From Sideroxyarcus sp045866275 (GTDB lineage Bacteria; Pseudomonadota; Gammaproteobacteria; Burkholderiales; Gallionellaceae), in assembly GCA_045866275.1 (NCBI GenBank), contig BAAFRX010000014.1, positions 1-59,581 on the forward strand: a stretch of DNA of 59,581 nt, read 5' to 3'. The notes under the pieces were generated by a model, which had not been told where the DNA came from, searched no databases, and saw only the letters and a program-made list of their open reading frames with translations. Position numbers and translations under genes: made by a program. Positions 16,327-24,285 of the stretch are shown piece after piece. The first letter of the stretch is position 1. Each line of letters opens with the position of its first letter.

Positions 16327-16596
16327 ATGTCTATTACCGCCGCACAAAAATCGCAGATCGTGGCCGACTATCAACGTGCCAAGGGCGATACCGGCTCCCC
16401 CGAAGTCCAGGTCGCGCTGATGACCGCGCGTATCAACTACCTGACCGAACACTTCAAGGAGCACAACAAGGACCATCACTCCCGCCGCGGCCTGTTGCGT
16501 CTGGTCAGCCGTCGCCGCAAGCTGCTGGACTATCTGAAAAGCAAGAACGAAGCAGGTTACCAAGCGCTGATCCAGCGCCTCGAACTGCGCAAGTAA
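16327..16596 (+). CDS. rpsO: 30S ribosomal protein S15
   Basis: An 89-residue S15, the standard length, binding the central domain of 16S rRNA. TGSPEVQVALMTARINYLTEHFK and HHSRRGLLRLVSRRRKLLDYL cannot be mistaken for another family. The ATG at 16327 is preceded by GGAGAGAAG. It is followed by a hairpin and then pnp, as in E. coli, where S15 represses its own translation through a pseudoknot in the leader; the same may hold here but was not modelled. Confidence 0.97.
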   Translation: MSITAAQKSQIVADYQRAKGDTGSPEVQVALMTARINYLTEHFKEHNKDHHSRRGLLRLVSRRRKLLDYLKSKNEAGYQALIQRLELRK

Positions 16597-16610
16597 GTCA
16601 GGATTCACCG

Positions 16611-16640
16611 GCGGGTCGCATTAGCGACCCGCTTCGTTTT
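16611..16640 (+). terminator. Terminator/processing hairpin between rpsO and pnp
   Basis: A nine-pair perfect stem GCGGGTCGC (16611-16619) / GCGACCCGC (16624-16632) with an ATTA loop, followed by TTCGTTTT. It matches the place of the leaky rpsO terminator in other bacteria. Confidence 0.8.
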
Positions 16641-16687
16641 GGTGTGCCGGTCAGCGCGCATCCCAACCACTTCAAGAGAGGTCTATT

Positions 16688-18802
16688 TTGAGCCACTATA
16701 AAAAAACATTGAGCTACGGCAACCAGCAACTGACACTGGAGACCGGCGAAATCGCCAAACAGTCCAGCGGTGCCGTGATGGTCAGTCTGGGTGACACCGT
16801 GGTGCTGGTTACCGTGGTTGGACGCAAGGATGCGAAGCCGGAGCAGGATTTTTTCCCGCTGACTGTGGATTATCAGGAGCGCACCTATGCCGCGGGCAAG
16901 ATTCCGGGCAGCTTCTTCAAGCGCGAAGGCCGTCCCAGCGAGAAGGAGATTCTGACCTCGCGCCTGATCGACCGTCCGCTGCGCCCGCTCTTTCCGGACA
17001 GCTTTTACAACGAAGTGCAGATTGTGGCGACCGTGATGTCGTCCGACCCGCAGATCGACGCCGATATTCCGGCGATGATCGGCGCCTCCGCCGCGCTGGC
17101 GATTTCCGGCATTCCGTTCGACGGCCCGATCGGTGCCGCGCGCGTGGGTTATGCCAACGGACAGTATCTGCTCAACCCGACCAAGGATGAGCTGGCGACC
17201 TCGCAGATGGATCTGGTGGTGGCGGGTACCGCGCAAGCGGTACTGATGGTGGAATCCGAAGCGCAGGAACTGTCGGAAGAGGTCATGCTGGGCGCGGTGG
17301 TGTTTGGCCACGAGCAGATGCAGGCCGTCATAGATGCGATCAACGAAATGGCCGATGCGACGGGTCAGGACGATTGGGACTGGGCGCCTGCGCCGAAGAA
17401 CGAGGCGCTGATCGCGAAGATCAACGCGCTGGCTGAAAATGAACTGAAGGCCGCCTACGCGGTGCGAGAAAAACAGGCGCGCACGCATCAGGTCGAGGCG
17501 ATCCGCGCGAAGGTGGTTGCCGCGCTGGCGACCCCCGAGTTCGAGCATGTTTCCGGTAACGAGATCGGCGAACTGTTCAGCGCGCTGGAAGCCAAGATTG
17601 TGCGCGGCCAGATCCTGAGCGGCGAGCCGCGCATCGACGGCCGCGACACCCGCACCGTGCGTCCCATCACCATCCGCACCGGCGTGTTGCCGCGTGCCCA
17701 CGGTTCGGTGCTGTTCACCCGCGGCGAGACACAGGCGCTGGTGGTTGCCACGCTGGGTTCGATGCGCGATGCGCAGAAGGTCGATGCCCTGCAAGGCGAG
17801 TTCACCGACCGCTTCATGTTGCATTACAACTTCCCGCCCTATGCCACCGGCGAGACCGGTCGTGTCGGTACGCCGAAGCGGCGCGAGATCGGCCACGGCC
17901 GTCTGGCCAAGCGCGCGCTGGTTGCGGTGCTGCCGAGCGAAGAGGATTGCGGTTACGCCATGCGCGTGGTCTCCGAAATTACCGAATCCAACGGTTCCAG
18001 CTCGATGGCGTCGGTTTGCGGCGGTTGTTTGTCGCTGATGGACGCCGGCGTACCGCTGAAGAATCACGTGGCCGGCATCGCGATGGGCCTGATCAAGGAC
18101 GGTGGCCGCTTCGCCGTGCTCACCGATATTCTGGGCGATGAAGATCATCTGGGCGACATGGACTTCAAGGTGGCGGGTTCGGACACGGGCATCACCGCTT
18201 TGCAGATGGACATCAAGATCAACGGCATCACCAAGGAAATCATGCAGGTCGCCTTGAGCCAGGCCAAGGAAGGCCGCATGCACATTCTCGGCTTGATGAA
18301 GCAGGCGATGCCGTCGGTGCGTCCGGAGGTCTCCGACTTTGCCCCGCGCATGATCAAGATGAAGATCAATCCGGACAAGATCCGCGACGTGATCGGCAAG
18401 GGCGGCGCGGTCATCCGCGCGCTGACCGAAGAGACCGGCACCACCATCGACATCGACGACGAAGGCAATGTCACCATCTCCTGCGTGAGCGGCGAGGCGG
18501 GCGAGCTGGCGAAGAAACGCATCGAGGATATCGTGGCCGAAGTCGAGGTCGGCAAAGTGTACGAGGGCCCGGTCGTCAAGCTGCTGGACTTCGGCGCACT
18601 GATCAATATCCTGCCGGGCAAGGACGGTCTGCTGCACATTTCGCAAATCTCGCACGAGCGTATCGCTGCCGTGGCCGATCATCTGAAGGAAGGCCAGATC
18701 GTGAAGGTCAAGGTACTGGAGGTGGACGACAAGGGACGCATGCGTTTGAGCATGAAGGCCTTGCAGCCGCGTCCGGAACAGGCGGCACCCGCAGCGGAGT
18801 AA
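16688..18802 (+). CDS. pnp: Polyribonucleotide nucleotidyltransferase (PNPase)
   Basis: A 704-residue phosphorolytic 3'-5' exoribonuclease of the degradosome. Two RNase PH-like domains (about 1-215 and 315-545) are joined by an alpha-helical domain, then a KH domain (about 555-615; IRDVIGKGGAVIRALTEET) and an S1 domain (about 622-690). The second core carries the phosphate-binding and catalytic residues (ITESNGSSSMASVCGG). The start appears to be TTG at 16688 with GAGAGG upstream; the next in-frame ATG is 30 codons on, inside the conserved core. A terminator follows. Confidence 0.96.
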   Translation: MSHYKKTLSYGNQQLTLETGEIAKQSSGAVMVSLGDTVVLVTVVGRKDAKPEQDFFPLTVDYQERTYAAGKIPGSFFKREGRPSEKEILTSRLIDRPLRPLFPDSFYNEVQIVATVMSSDPQIDADIPAMIGASAALAISGIPFDGPIGAARVGYANGQYLLNPTKDELATSQMDLVVAGTAQAVLMVESEAQELSEEVMLGAVVFGHEQMQAVIDAINEMADATGQDDWDWAPAPKNEALIAKINALAENELKAAYAVREKQARTHQVEAIRAKVVAALATPEFEHVSGNEIGELFSALEAKIVRGQILSGEPRIDGRDTRTVRPITIRTGVLPRAHGSVLFTRGETQALVVATLGSMRDAQKVDALQGEFTDRFMLHYNFPPYATGETGRVGTPKRREIGHGRLAKRALVAVLPSEEDCGYAMRVVSEITESNGSSSMASVCGGCLSLMDAGVPLKNHVAGIAMGLIKDGGRFAVLTDILGDEDHLGDMDFKVAGSDTGITALQMDIKINGITKEIMQVALSQAKEGRMHILGLMKQAMPSVRPEVSDFAPRMIKMKINPDKIRDVIGKGGAVIRALTEETGTTIDIDDEGNVTISCVSGEAGELAKKRIEDIVAEVEVGKVYEGPVVKLLDFGALINILPGKDGLLHISQISHERIAAVADHLKEGQIVKVKVLEVDDKGRMRLSMKALQPRPEQAAPAAE

Positions 18803-18825
18803 GCACTGGAAGTGCTATCCTTCAG

Positions 18826-18848
18826 GCCCCGCCGCGAGCGGGGCTTTT
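18826..18848 (+). terminator. Rho-independent terminator after pnp
   Basis: GCCCCGC (18826-18832), loop CGCGA, GCGGGGC (18838-18844), then TTTT. It closes the rimP-pnp gene group. Confidence 0.85.
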
Positions 18849-18881
18849 CATTGCCGCGACGTGATTTTGTCAAGAGGAAAC

Positions 18882-19523
18882 ATGAACCCATCCAGACGCT
18901 CATTGGCGCGCCAGCTGGTTGCAACCTTGCCGGGCGGCAGGCCCGGCCTGTTTAATCCGTGGGTAGATCATTGTCCGCACGATGCGGCAGGTAACGGTCC
19001 GCAGGCCAAACTGGAACGGTTGGCCTTGCATCTGGATTGCGAGCCGGAATTCATCCTGGCGGGCGAAGCGCCCGGCTATCAGGGTTGCCGTTATAGCGGT
19101 ATCGCCTTTACCAGCGAACGTCTGCTGGGCGAGGGCGCCATCCCGCGTATTGCCGCCTTGCCGTACCGGCTGTCCACCCGGCGTTTGCCGTTCTCAGAAC
19201 CCTCCGCCACCATCGTCTGGAAGACCTTGTACCGGCTCGGCATCGCCGAACGCACCCTCCTGTGGAACGCGATGCAGTTGCATCCGCATCGCGCGGACAC
19301 GCCGTGGTCGAACCGGACGCCCTCGCCGGAAGAGATCGCGCTGGGCGAACCCGCGATGCGCCTGCTGCTCGAAGCATTCCCGCTGGCGAAGATCGTCGCG
19401 GTGGGCAAAAAGGCGGAAGGACTGCTCGCCGGGATGGGGGTGAAAGTCGCCGGCGCAGTCAGACATCCCGCCAACGGTGGCGCGACCGAGTTCGCCAAAG
19501 GATTGCAGGCATTGATCGGATGA
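18882..19523 (+). CDS. Uracil-DNA glycosylase superfamily protein
   Basis: A 213-residue protein with the UDG-like fold. Motif A appears as ILAGEAPGYQGCRYSGIAF (about residues 46-64) and the last motif as VRHPANGG near residue 195; between them is the strand LLWNAMQLHPHR. The GEAPG form resembles family 4/5-like or uncharacterised UDG groups and differs from E. coli Ung. DNA repair of uracil or a related role is inferred. The ATG at 18882 follows GAGGAAA. Its end overlaps the start of uvrC (ATGA), so two repair genes appear coupled. Confidence 0.75.
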   Translation: MNPSRRSLARQLVATLPGGRPGLFNPWVDHCPHDAAGNGPQAKLERLALHLDCEPEFILAGEAPGYQGCRYSGIAFTSERLLGEGAIPRIAALPYRLSTRRLPFSEPSATIVWKTLYRLGIAERTLLWNAMQLHPHRADTPWSNRTPSPEEIALGEPAMRLLLEAFPLAKIVAVGKKAEGLLAGMGVKVAGAVRHPANGGATEFAKGLQALIG

Positions 19524-21334
19524 AGGCAGACGAAGACGTATTCGACGCGAAGTCTTTCCTCGCCGGCCTGCCGTTGCAGCCGGGCGTGTACCGCATGCTG
19601 GATGCGGCAGGGCAGGTGTTGTACGTGGGCAAGGCGAACCGCCTGAAGCAGCGGGTCTCCTCCTATTTCCAGCAAAGCAACCTGTCGCCGCGCATCCGCT
19701 TGATGGTGTCGCATATCGCGAAGATCGAAGTCACGGTGACGCGCTCGGAAGCCGAAGCGCTGCTGCTGGAGAACAACCTCATCAAGTCGCTCAAGCCGCG
19801 TTACAACATCCTGTTCCGCGACGACAAGTCCTACCCCTACATCGTGCTCACCGGCAGTCCGTCGCCGCGCCTGACCTATTATCGCGGCACCACCGACAAG
19901 CGCCACCAGTATTTCGGGCCCTATCCCAATGCGCAGGCGGCCAAAGACACCATCAGCCTGCTGCAGAAAGTGTTCAGGCTGCGCACCTGCGAAGACGGCG
20001 TGTTCAGCAACCGCACACGGCCTTGTCTGTTGCACCAGATCCACCGTTGCAGCGCGCCGTGCGTGGGCATCATCAGTACCGGGGATTATGCGACCGACGT
20101 GCGGAATGCCGGACTGCTGCTGCAGGGGAAGTTCGACGAAGTGGAAAAACGCCTGCGCGCGGCGATGGAGCAGGCGGCGGAAAAACTGGCATACGAGCAC
20201 GCGGCCGCGTTGCGCGACCAGTTGCAGGCCCTGCACACCGTGCAACAGCAGCAGTTCGTGGAAAGCGGACGGGCCACCGATGCCGACATCGTCGCCGTGG
20301 TCGAAGCGCAGGGCGCGTTGTGCCTGAATCTGGCGGTGGTTCGCGGCGGGCGCCATCTGGGCGACAAGCCGTTTCTGCCGCAAAATGTCGCGGGACAGGA
20401 TCGGGGCGAAGTGCTGCAGGCCTTTCTGGCACAGCACTATCTGGAGCATCCTGCGCCGCCCTTGATTGTGACCAATCTGGCGGTTGACGATGCCGCGCTG
20501 GCCGCTGTGCTCGGCGAACAGGCCGGGCACACGGTGCAGATCCGCCACCGGGTTAGCGGTGAACGGCGACAGTGGCTGGAGATGGCGCAAGCCAACGCAC
20601 TGTTGGCATTGAAGCGGCAGGCCGGCTTGCAGGCCGGGCAGGCGTTGCGCCTCGACGCTTTGCGCGCGGCGCTGGACTTGCCCGATCTGCGCCGCATCGA
20701 ATGTTTCGATATCAGCCATACCCTGGGCGAGGCGACCGTGGCTTCCTGCGTGGTCTATGACGAGCTCGATATTCGCCCGCAGGAATATCGCCGTTACAAC
20801 ATCAGCGGCATCACGCCGGGCGATGATTATGCGGCGATGCTCCAGGCTTTGCGCCGGCGCTACCAGAAATTGCAGGGCGGCGAAGGCAAGCGTCCCGACC
20901 TGGTGCTGATCGACGGCGGCGCGGGGCAGCTGGGCATCGCAGTGGAGGTCATGGCCGGGCTGGGTTTGGCCGATCTCGCGCTGGTCGGCGTCGCCAAGGG
21001 CGTGGAACGCAAGGCGGGCATGGAGCAATTGTTACGACCCGGGGTGGAAAAGCCTTTACAATTGCCTCCGGACAGCCCGGCCTTGCATCTGATCCAGCAA
21101 GTGCGCGATGAGGCGCACCGTTTTGCCATCAGCGGGCATCGCGCGCGGCGCGGCAAAGCCCGCACCGCATCGTCGCTGGAAGAGATCGAGGGCATAGGCG
21201 AAAAACGCCGGCGCAATCTGTTGACCCACTTTGGGGGCTTGAAGGGCGTGCAGCAGGCGAACATCGAGGAACTGGGAAGAGTGGAGGGCATCAGCCCGCT
21301 GCTCGCCAAAAAAATTTTCAACCATTTGCACTGA
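19520..21334 (+). CDS. uvrC: Excinuclease ABC subunit C
   Basis: A 604-residue UvrC, making both incisions in nucleotide excision repair. The GIY-YIG nuclease domain is at about 12-95 (GVYRMLDAAGQVLYVGKAN), the cysteine-containing RPCLLHQIHRCSAPCVG segment near 160-176, the UVR domain near 200-235, an RNase H-like nuclease domain near 375-540, and a C-terminal double HhH. The start at 19520 overlaps the preceding stop. pgsA follows at one base, as in many betaproteobacteria. Confidence 0.96.
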   Translation: MKADEDVFDAKSFLAGLPLQPGVYRMLDAAGQVLYVGKANRLKQRVSSYFQQSNLSPRIRLMVSHIAKIEVTVTRSEAEALLLENNLIKSLKPRYNILFRDDKSYPYIVLTGSPSPRLTYYRGTTDKRHQYFGPYPNAQAAKDTISLLQKVFRLRTCEDGVFSNRTRPCLLHQIHRCSAPCVGIISTGDYATDVRNAGLLLQGKFDEVEKRLRAAMEQAAEKLAYEHAAALRDQLQALHTVQQQQFVESGRATDADIVAVVEAQGALCLNLAVVRGGRHLGDKPFLPQNVAGQDRGEVLQAFLAQHYLEHPAPPLIVTNLAVDDAALAAVLGEQAGHTVQIRHRVSGERRQWLEMAQANALLALKRQAGLQAGQALRLDALRAALDLPDLRRIECFDISHTLGEATVASCVVYDELDIRPQEYRRYNISGITPGDDYAAMLQALRRRYQKLQGGEGKRPDLVLIDGGAGQLGIAVEVMAGLGLADLALVGVAKGVERKAGMEQLLRPGVEKPLQLPPDSPALHLIQQVRDEAHRFAISGHRARRGKARTASSLEEIEGIGEKRRRNLLTHFGGLKGVQQANIEELGRVEGISPLLAKKIFNHLH

Positions 21335-21335
21335 C

Positions 21336-21917
21336 ATGCCGACCAACATTCCGAACCAGCTGACCTGGTTTCGCATCCTCCTGATCCCGGTGTTCATCGC
21401 CGTGTTTTATGTGTCCGACGAAACATTGAGCCTGCACCATAAACATTTGCTGGGAACCTTCGTGTTCTGGCTGGCCTCGATCACCGACTGGCTGGACGGC
21501 TATCTGGCGCGCGCCCTCAACCAGAGTTCCGCGTTCGGCGCATTCCTCGATCCGGTCGCGGACAAGCTGATGGTGATTGCCGCACTGATCATCCTGCTCC
21601 AGCTCGGCCATGTGGACGCGATCATCGCCTTCATCATCATCGGCCGCGAGCTGACCATTTCCGCCCTGCGCGAGTGGATGGCGCAACTGGGCAACAGCAA
21701 AAGTGTCGCCGTATCCCTGCTGGGAAAAATCAAGACCGTCTTCCAGATGCTGGCAATCCTGTTCCTCCTGTATCAGGAACCCCTGTTCGGTATTCCGACC
21801 CGGCAGGTTGGCACGCTGCTGGTCTATCTCGCCGCCGTTCTTACCCTGTGGTCGATGGTGTATTACCTGATGCTGGCGCGGCGGCAGATATTGGAAAAAT
21901 CACGCAGTCAAAATTGA
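21336..21917 (+). CDS. pgsA: CDP-diacylglycerol-glycerol-3-phosphate 3-phosphatidyltransferase
   Basis: A 193-residue integral membrane enzyme making phosphatidylglycerol phosphate. The CDP-alcohol phosphatidyltransferase signature is present as DWLDGYLARALNQSSAFGAF followed by LDPVADKL (about residues 52-80). Four or more membrane helices are seen. It begins one base after the uvrC stop. tRNA genes follow from their own promoter. Confidence 0.95.
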   Translation: MPTNIPNQLTWFRILLIPVFIAVFYVSDETLSLHHKHLLGTFVFWLASITDWLDGYLARALNQSSAFGAFLDPVADKLMVIAALIILLQLGHVDAIIAFIIIGRELTISALREWMAQLGNSKSVAVSLLGKIKTVFQMLAILFLLYQEPLFGIPTRQVGTLLVYLAAVLTLWSMVYYLMLARRQILEKSRSQN

Positions 21918-21941
21918 TTTTTCGGTCTCGCTCTGTATAAT
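21914..21941 (+). promoter_or_regulatory. Strong promoter for the tRNA cluster
   Basis: TTGATT at 21914-21919, a 16-base spacer, and a perfect TATAAT at 21936-21941, with tRNA-Pro starting 11 bases later. The -35 overlaps the end of pgsA. A GC-rich stretch after the -10 (GCCGCGC) fits a stringently controlled promoter. Confidence 0.75.
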
Positions 21942-21951
21942 GCCGCGCTCT

Positions 21952-22028
21952 CGGGGTGTAGCGTAGCCTGGTAGCGCGCCTGGTTTGGGACCAGGATGTC
22001 GGGAGTTCGAATCTCTCCACCCCGACCA
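21952..22028 (+). tRNA. tRNA-Pro (TGG)
   Basis: A 77-base cloverleaf. Acceptor CGGGGTG pairs with CACCCCG, the anticodon loop is TTTGGGA in a CTGG/CCAG stem, the T-arm is GGGAGTTCGAATCTCTC-like, and CCA is encoded. Confidence 0.95.
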
Positions 22029-22070
22029 GATTCAAGCAGTACGAAATGCGTGTTGGATGCCCAAAGAATT

Positions 22071-22147
22071 GTGCCCGTAGCTCAACCGGATAGAGCACCA
22101 GCCTTCTAAGCTGGGGGTTGCAGGTTCGATTCCTGTCGGGCACGCCA
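22071..22147 (+). tRNA. tRNA-Arg (TCT)
   Basis: A 77-base cloverleaf. Acceptor GTGCCCG pairs with CGGGCAC, the anticodon loop is CTTCTAA, the T-arm is CAGGTTCGATTCCTG, and CCA is encoded. Confidence 0.95.
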
Positions 22148-22166
22148 ATCGATTTGCCAGTTCAAT

Positions 22167-22243
22167 GGTGGCTGTAGCTCAGTTGGTAGAGCCCTGGATT
22201 GTGATTCCAGTTGTCGTCGGTTCGAGCCCGATCAGCCACCCCA
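22167..22243 (+). tRNA. tRNA-His (GTG)
   Basis: The anticodon loop is TTGTGAT. Acceptor GTGGCTG pairs with CAGCCAC, an extra G at position -1 (22167) faces C73 as is typical of tRNA-His, and CCA is encoded. It is the target end for the integrase remnant that follows. Confidence 0.95.
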
Positions 22244-22402
22244 TATTTGCGGGGCTTTCAGCGGTTTTCTCGGCAGCGGTTGTGGGTGCTGTGGGGAAAA
22301 TTGTGAGGGCCACGTTCTCGGCGTAGCCGGCGATGTAGCCGGGCGCGAGGTGCGCGTAGCGCAGCACCATGGTCATGTCGACACGTCCTTGTGGCGGGTC
22401 GT
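22179..22402 (-). pseudogene. Remnant of a phage-type tyrosine integrase at the tRNA-His 3' end
   Basis: The minus strand encodes VDMTMVLRYAHLAPGYIAGY, the C-terminal catalytic-tyrosine segment of phage or island integrases (usual form DMTMVLRYAHLAP). Upstream of it no integrase core remains: the frame is cut off near 22400 by the promoter region of the next gene. Downstream the frame runs antisense into tRNA-His (GLEPTTTGITI), the standard layout where an integrated element abuts its tRNA attachment site. Only about 45 residues of the enzyme are left, so it cannot be active. It marks an old, decayed integration at tRNA-His. Confidence 0.75.
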
Positions 22403-22456
22403 TTGCATTTCAATCCGTGTAAAATCGCCGCACGCCAAATTTCAGGGGGCATTCAA

Positions 22457-23572
22457 TTGAACAAGATCAAAGGCATGATCCTTGCCGCCGGGCAGGGCAC
22501 ACGCGTCCGGCCGCTGACCCAGGATTTGCCCAAACCCATGATTCCGATTCTCGGCAAGCCGGTGATGGAATATCTGGTCGAGCACCTTGCGCGTTTCGGT
22601 GTAGACGAGATCATGGTCAACGTTGCCTACAAACACTGGAAGATCGAGAACTACTTCGGCAACGGCAGCACCTGGGGAGTGAAGATCGGGTACTCCTACG
22701 AGGGCGTGTGCGAATACGGCGAAATCACGCCGAAGTCGCTGGGCTCGGCCGGGGGGATGCGCAAGATCCAGGACTTCGGCGGCTTCTTCGACACCACCAC
22801 CATCGTGCTGTGCGGTGATGCGCTGATCGACCTCGACATTGCGGCGGCGGTGCGTGAGCACCGGACGAAAAAGGCGATGGCCAGCGTCATCACGCTGGAA
22901 GTGCCGCGCGCCGAGGTGAGCAATTACGGCGTGGTCGAGACCGATGCGGAAGGGCGCGTGCTGGCCTTTCAGGAAAAACCCAAGCCGGAAGTCGCGCGCT
23001 CCAACTTCGCCAGCACCGGCATTTACATCTTCGAGCCGGAGGTGATCGACCTGATTCCGTCTGACCAGGTGTTCGATATCGGCAGCCAGCTTTTTCCGAT
23101 GCTGGCCGAGCAGGGCATGCCGTTCTATGCGCAGAAGCGCCAATTCAACTGGATCGACATCGGCCATGTGGCGGATTACTGGGAAGTCCTGCAGCGCGTG
23201 CTCAACGGCGAGGTCGCGCACATGCAGATGCCGGGCACGGAAATAAAACCCGGCATCTGGGTCGGCATCAACACCCGCATCGACTGGGATCGCGTCAGGA
23301 TCGAGGGCCCGGTCTATATCGATGCCGGGGTGAGCATCGAGGCGGGGGCGGAAATCATCGGGCCGGCCTGGATCACGCGCGGGTCGCAAGTCTGTCGCGA
23401 TGCCAAGGTGATCCGCAGCATCCTGTTGCAGTACACCCGCATCAGTCCGGGCATGGTGTTCGAGGAGGCCATCGTCTCGCCGAAATACTTTGTCGAGCAC
23501 AAGACCGGCGAGACTTATTATCTCGGCGACGACCGCACCCCGTTGCGCTGGGGGGATGCGCGCGGGCGGTAA
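22457..23572 (+). CDS. Sugar-phosphate nucleotidyltransferase (NDP-sugar synthase) with LbH tail
   Basis: A 371-residue nucleotidyltransferase that would activate a sugar-1-phosphate with an NTP for glycan synthesis. The signature GMILAAGQGTRVRPLTQDLP with KP after it opens the protein, LCGDALIDLD supplies a metal-binding aspartate near residue 122, and NWIDIGHVADYWEVL is the usual end of the catalytic domain. The last 110 residues form a left-handed beta-helix (IEGPVYIDAGVSIEAGAEII). The start is probably TTG at 22457, seven bases after AGGGGG; the ATG at 22475 is inside the conserved motif. The sugar is unknown, with mannose- or glucose-1-phosphate likely. Confidence 0.82.
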   Translation: MNKIKGMILAAGQGTRVRPLTQDLPKPMIPILGKPVMEYLVEHLARFGVDEIMVNVAYKHWKIENYFGNGSTWGVKIGYSYEGVCEYGEITPKSLGSAGGMRKIQDFGGFFDTTTIVLCGDALIDLDIAAAVREHRTKKAMASVITLEVPRAEVSNYGVVETDAEGRVLAFQEKPKPEVARSNFASTGIYIFEPEVIDLIPSDQVFDIGSQLFPMLAEQGMPFYAQKRQFNWIDIGHVADYWEVLQRVLNGEVAHMQMPGTEIKPGIWVGINTRIDWDRVRIEGPVYIDAGVSIEAGAEIIGPAWITRGSQVCRDAKVIRSILLQYTRISPGMVFEEAIVSPKYFVEHKTGETYYLGDDRTPLRWGDARGR

Positions 23573-23600
23573 TCGGCTGCGTTTCAGGCATGGGTGAACG

Positions 23601-24236
23601 ATGAAATCGATCGGGAGAATGCTGGGGTTGCTTGGCATGGGCGTCATTGGCGCGGCACTGGTGTTTCTGCTCTGGAATGGCGACACAGGCTATGCCTACC
23701 GCAAACACTGGCAGACCGAGGATCGCTTGACGCTGGATTTCAACCGGCTGCAGATGATGTCGCAACAGCAGGCCGCCGCGCTGTTTCCGCTCAACTGGTT
23801 TTGCCGCTCCGGCACCAGCGAATTTGGCGATGCCTTCTGCGCCGACGAGTTGCAGCGCTGGAACGATCTGGAAGCATTGGGCACCGTGTTTTTTTACGAA
23901 TCCGGGCAACTGGTGTTTGCCAAAGTGGATGTGCCGCCCTAGGCGCACGGCGATCTGCGCCAAGCCCTGCAGCAGAACTACGGAGCGCCTGCGGGATACA
24001 CCAGCCGCATCCAGTGGGGGAAAGTGCTGCTGGCCGCTGCTGCCACGGTGGCGAGCGCAGGGGTGGGGGTGCCGGTCAGGCTGGACATGGCGCCGGACGA
24101 AATCGGCGTGTGGCATCTCGCCTCCGGTGCCTGGCTGGTGGCCAACATGAAAGCGGATTGGCTGCCCTGGCAATGGAGCACGGTGCTCTGGATGAGTCCG
24201 AACAAGGTGGCGCTGTTGAATGCGCGCAAATCATGA
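23601..24236 (+). pseudogene. Hypothetical membrane-anchored protein interrupted by an in-frame TAG
   Basis: An unrecognised protein of about 211 residues, with an N-terminal membrane segment (MLGLLGMGVIGAALVFLLW). After 113 codons the frame meets TAG at 23940-23942, then continues open in the same frame to TGA at 24234-24236 with coding-like composition and a second hydrophobic stretch (VLLAAAATVASAGVGV). One base change (for example CAG to TAG) explains the break. It could be a fresh pseudogene, a sequencing error, or a pair of genes, since an internal GTG or ATG could restart translation. No family is recognised. Confidence 0.6.
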
Positions 24237-24285
24237 AGTGTCGCCTGGCGCATCGGCCGGGCGGCAAGCGCTGCGGGATCGTCGA

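Noticed and set aside
16598..18682. A 694-codon minus-strand frame opposite pnp
   Set aside because: Shadow of pnp in a GC-rich genome; PNPase on the plus strand is certain.
22258..22452. Minus-strand frame overlapping the integrase remnant
   Set aside because: Arg-rich out-of-frame shadow of the integrase fragment.
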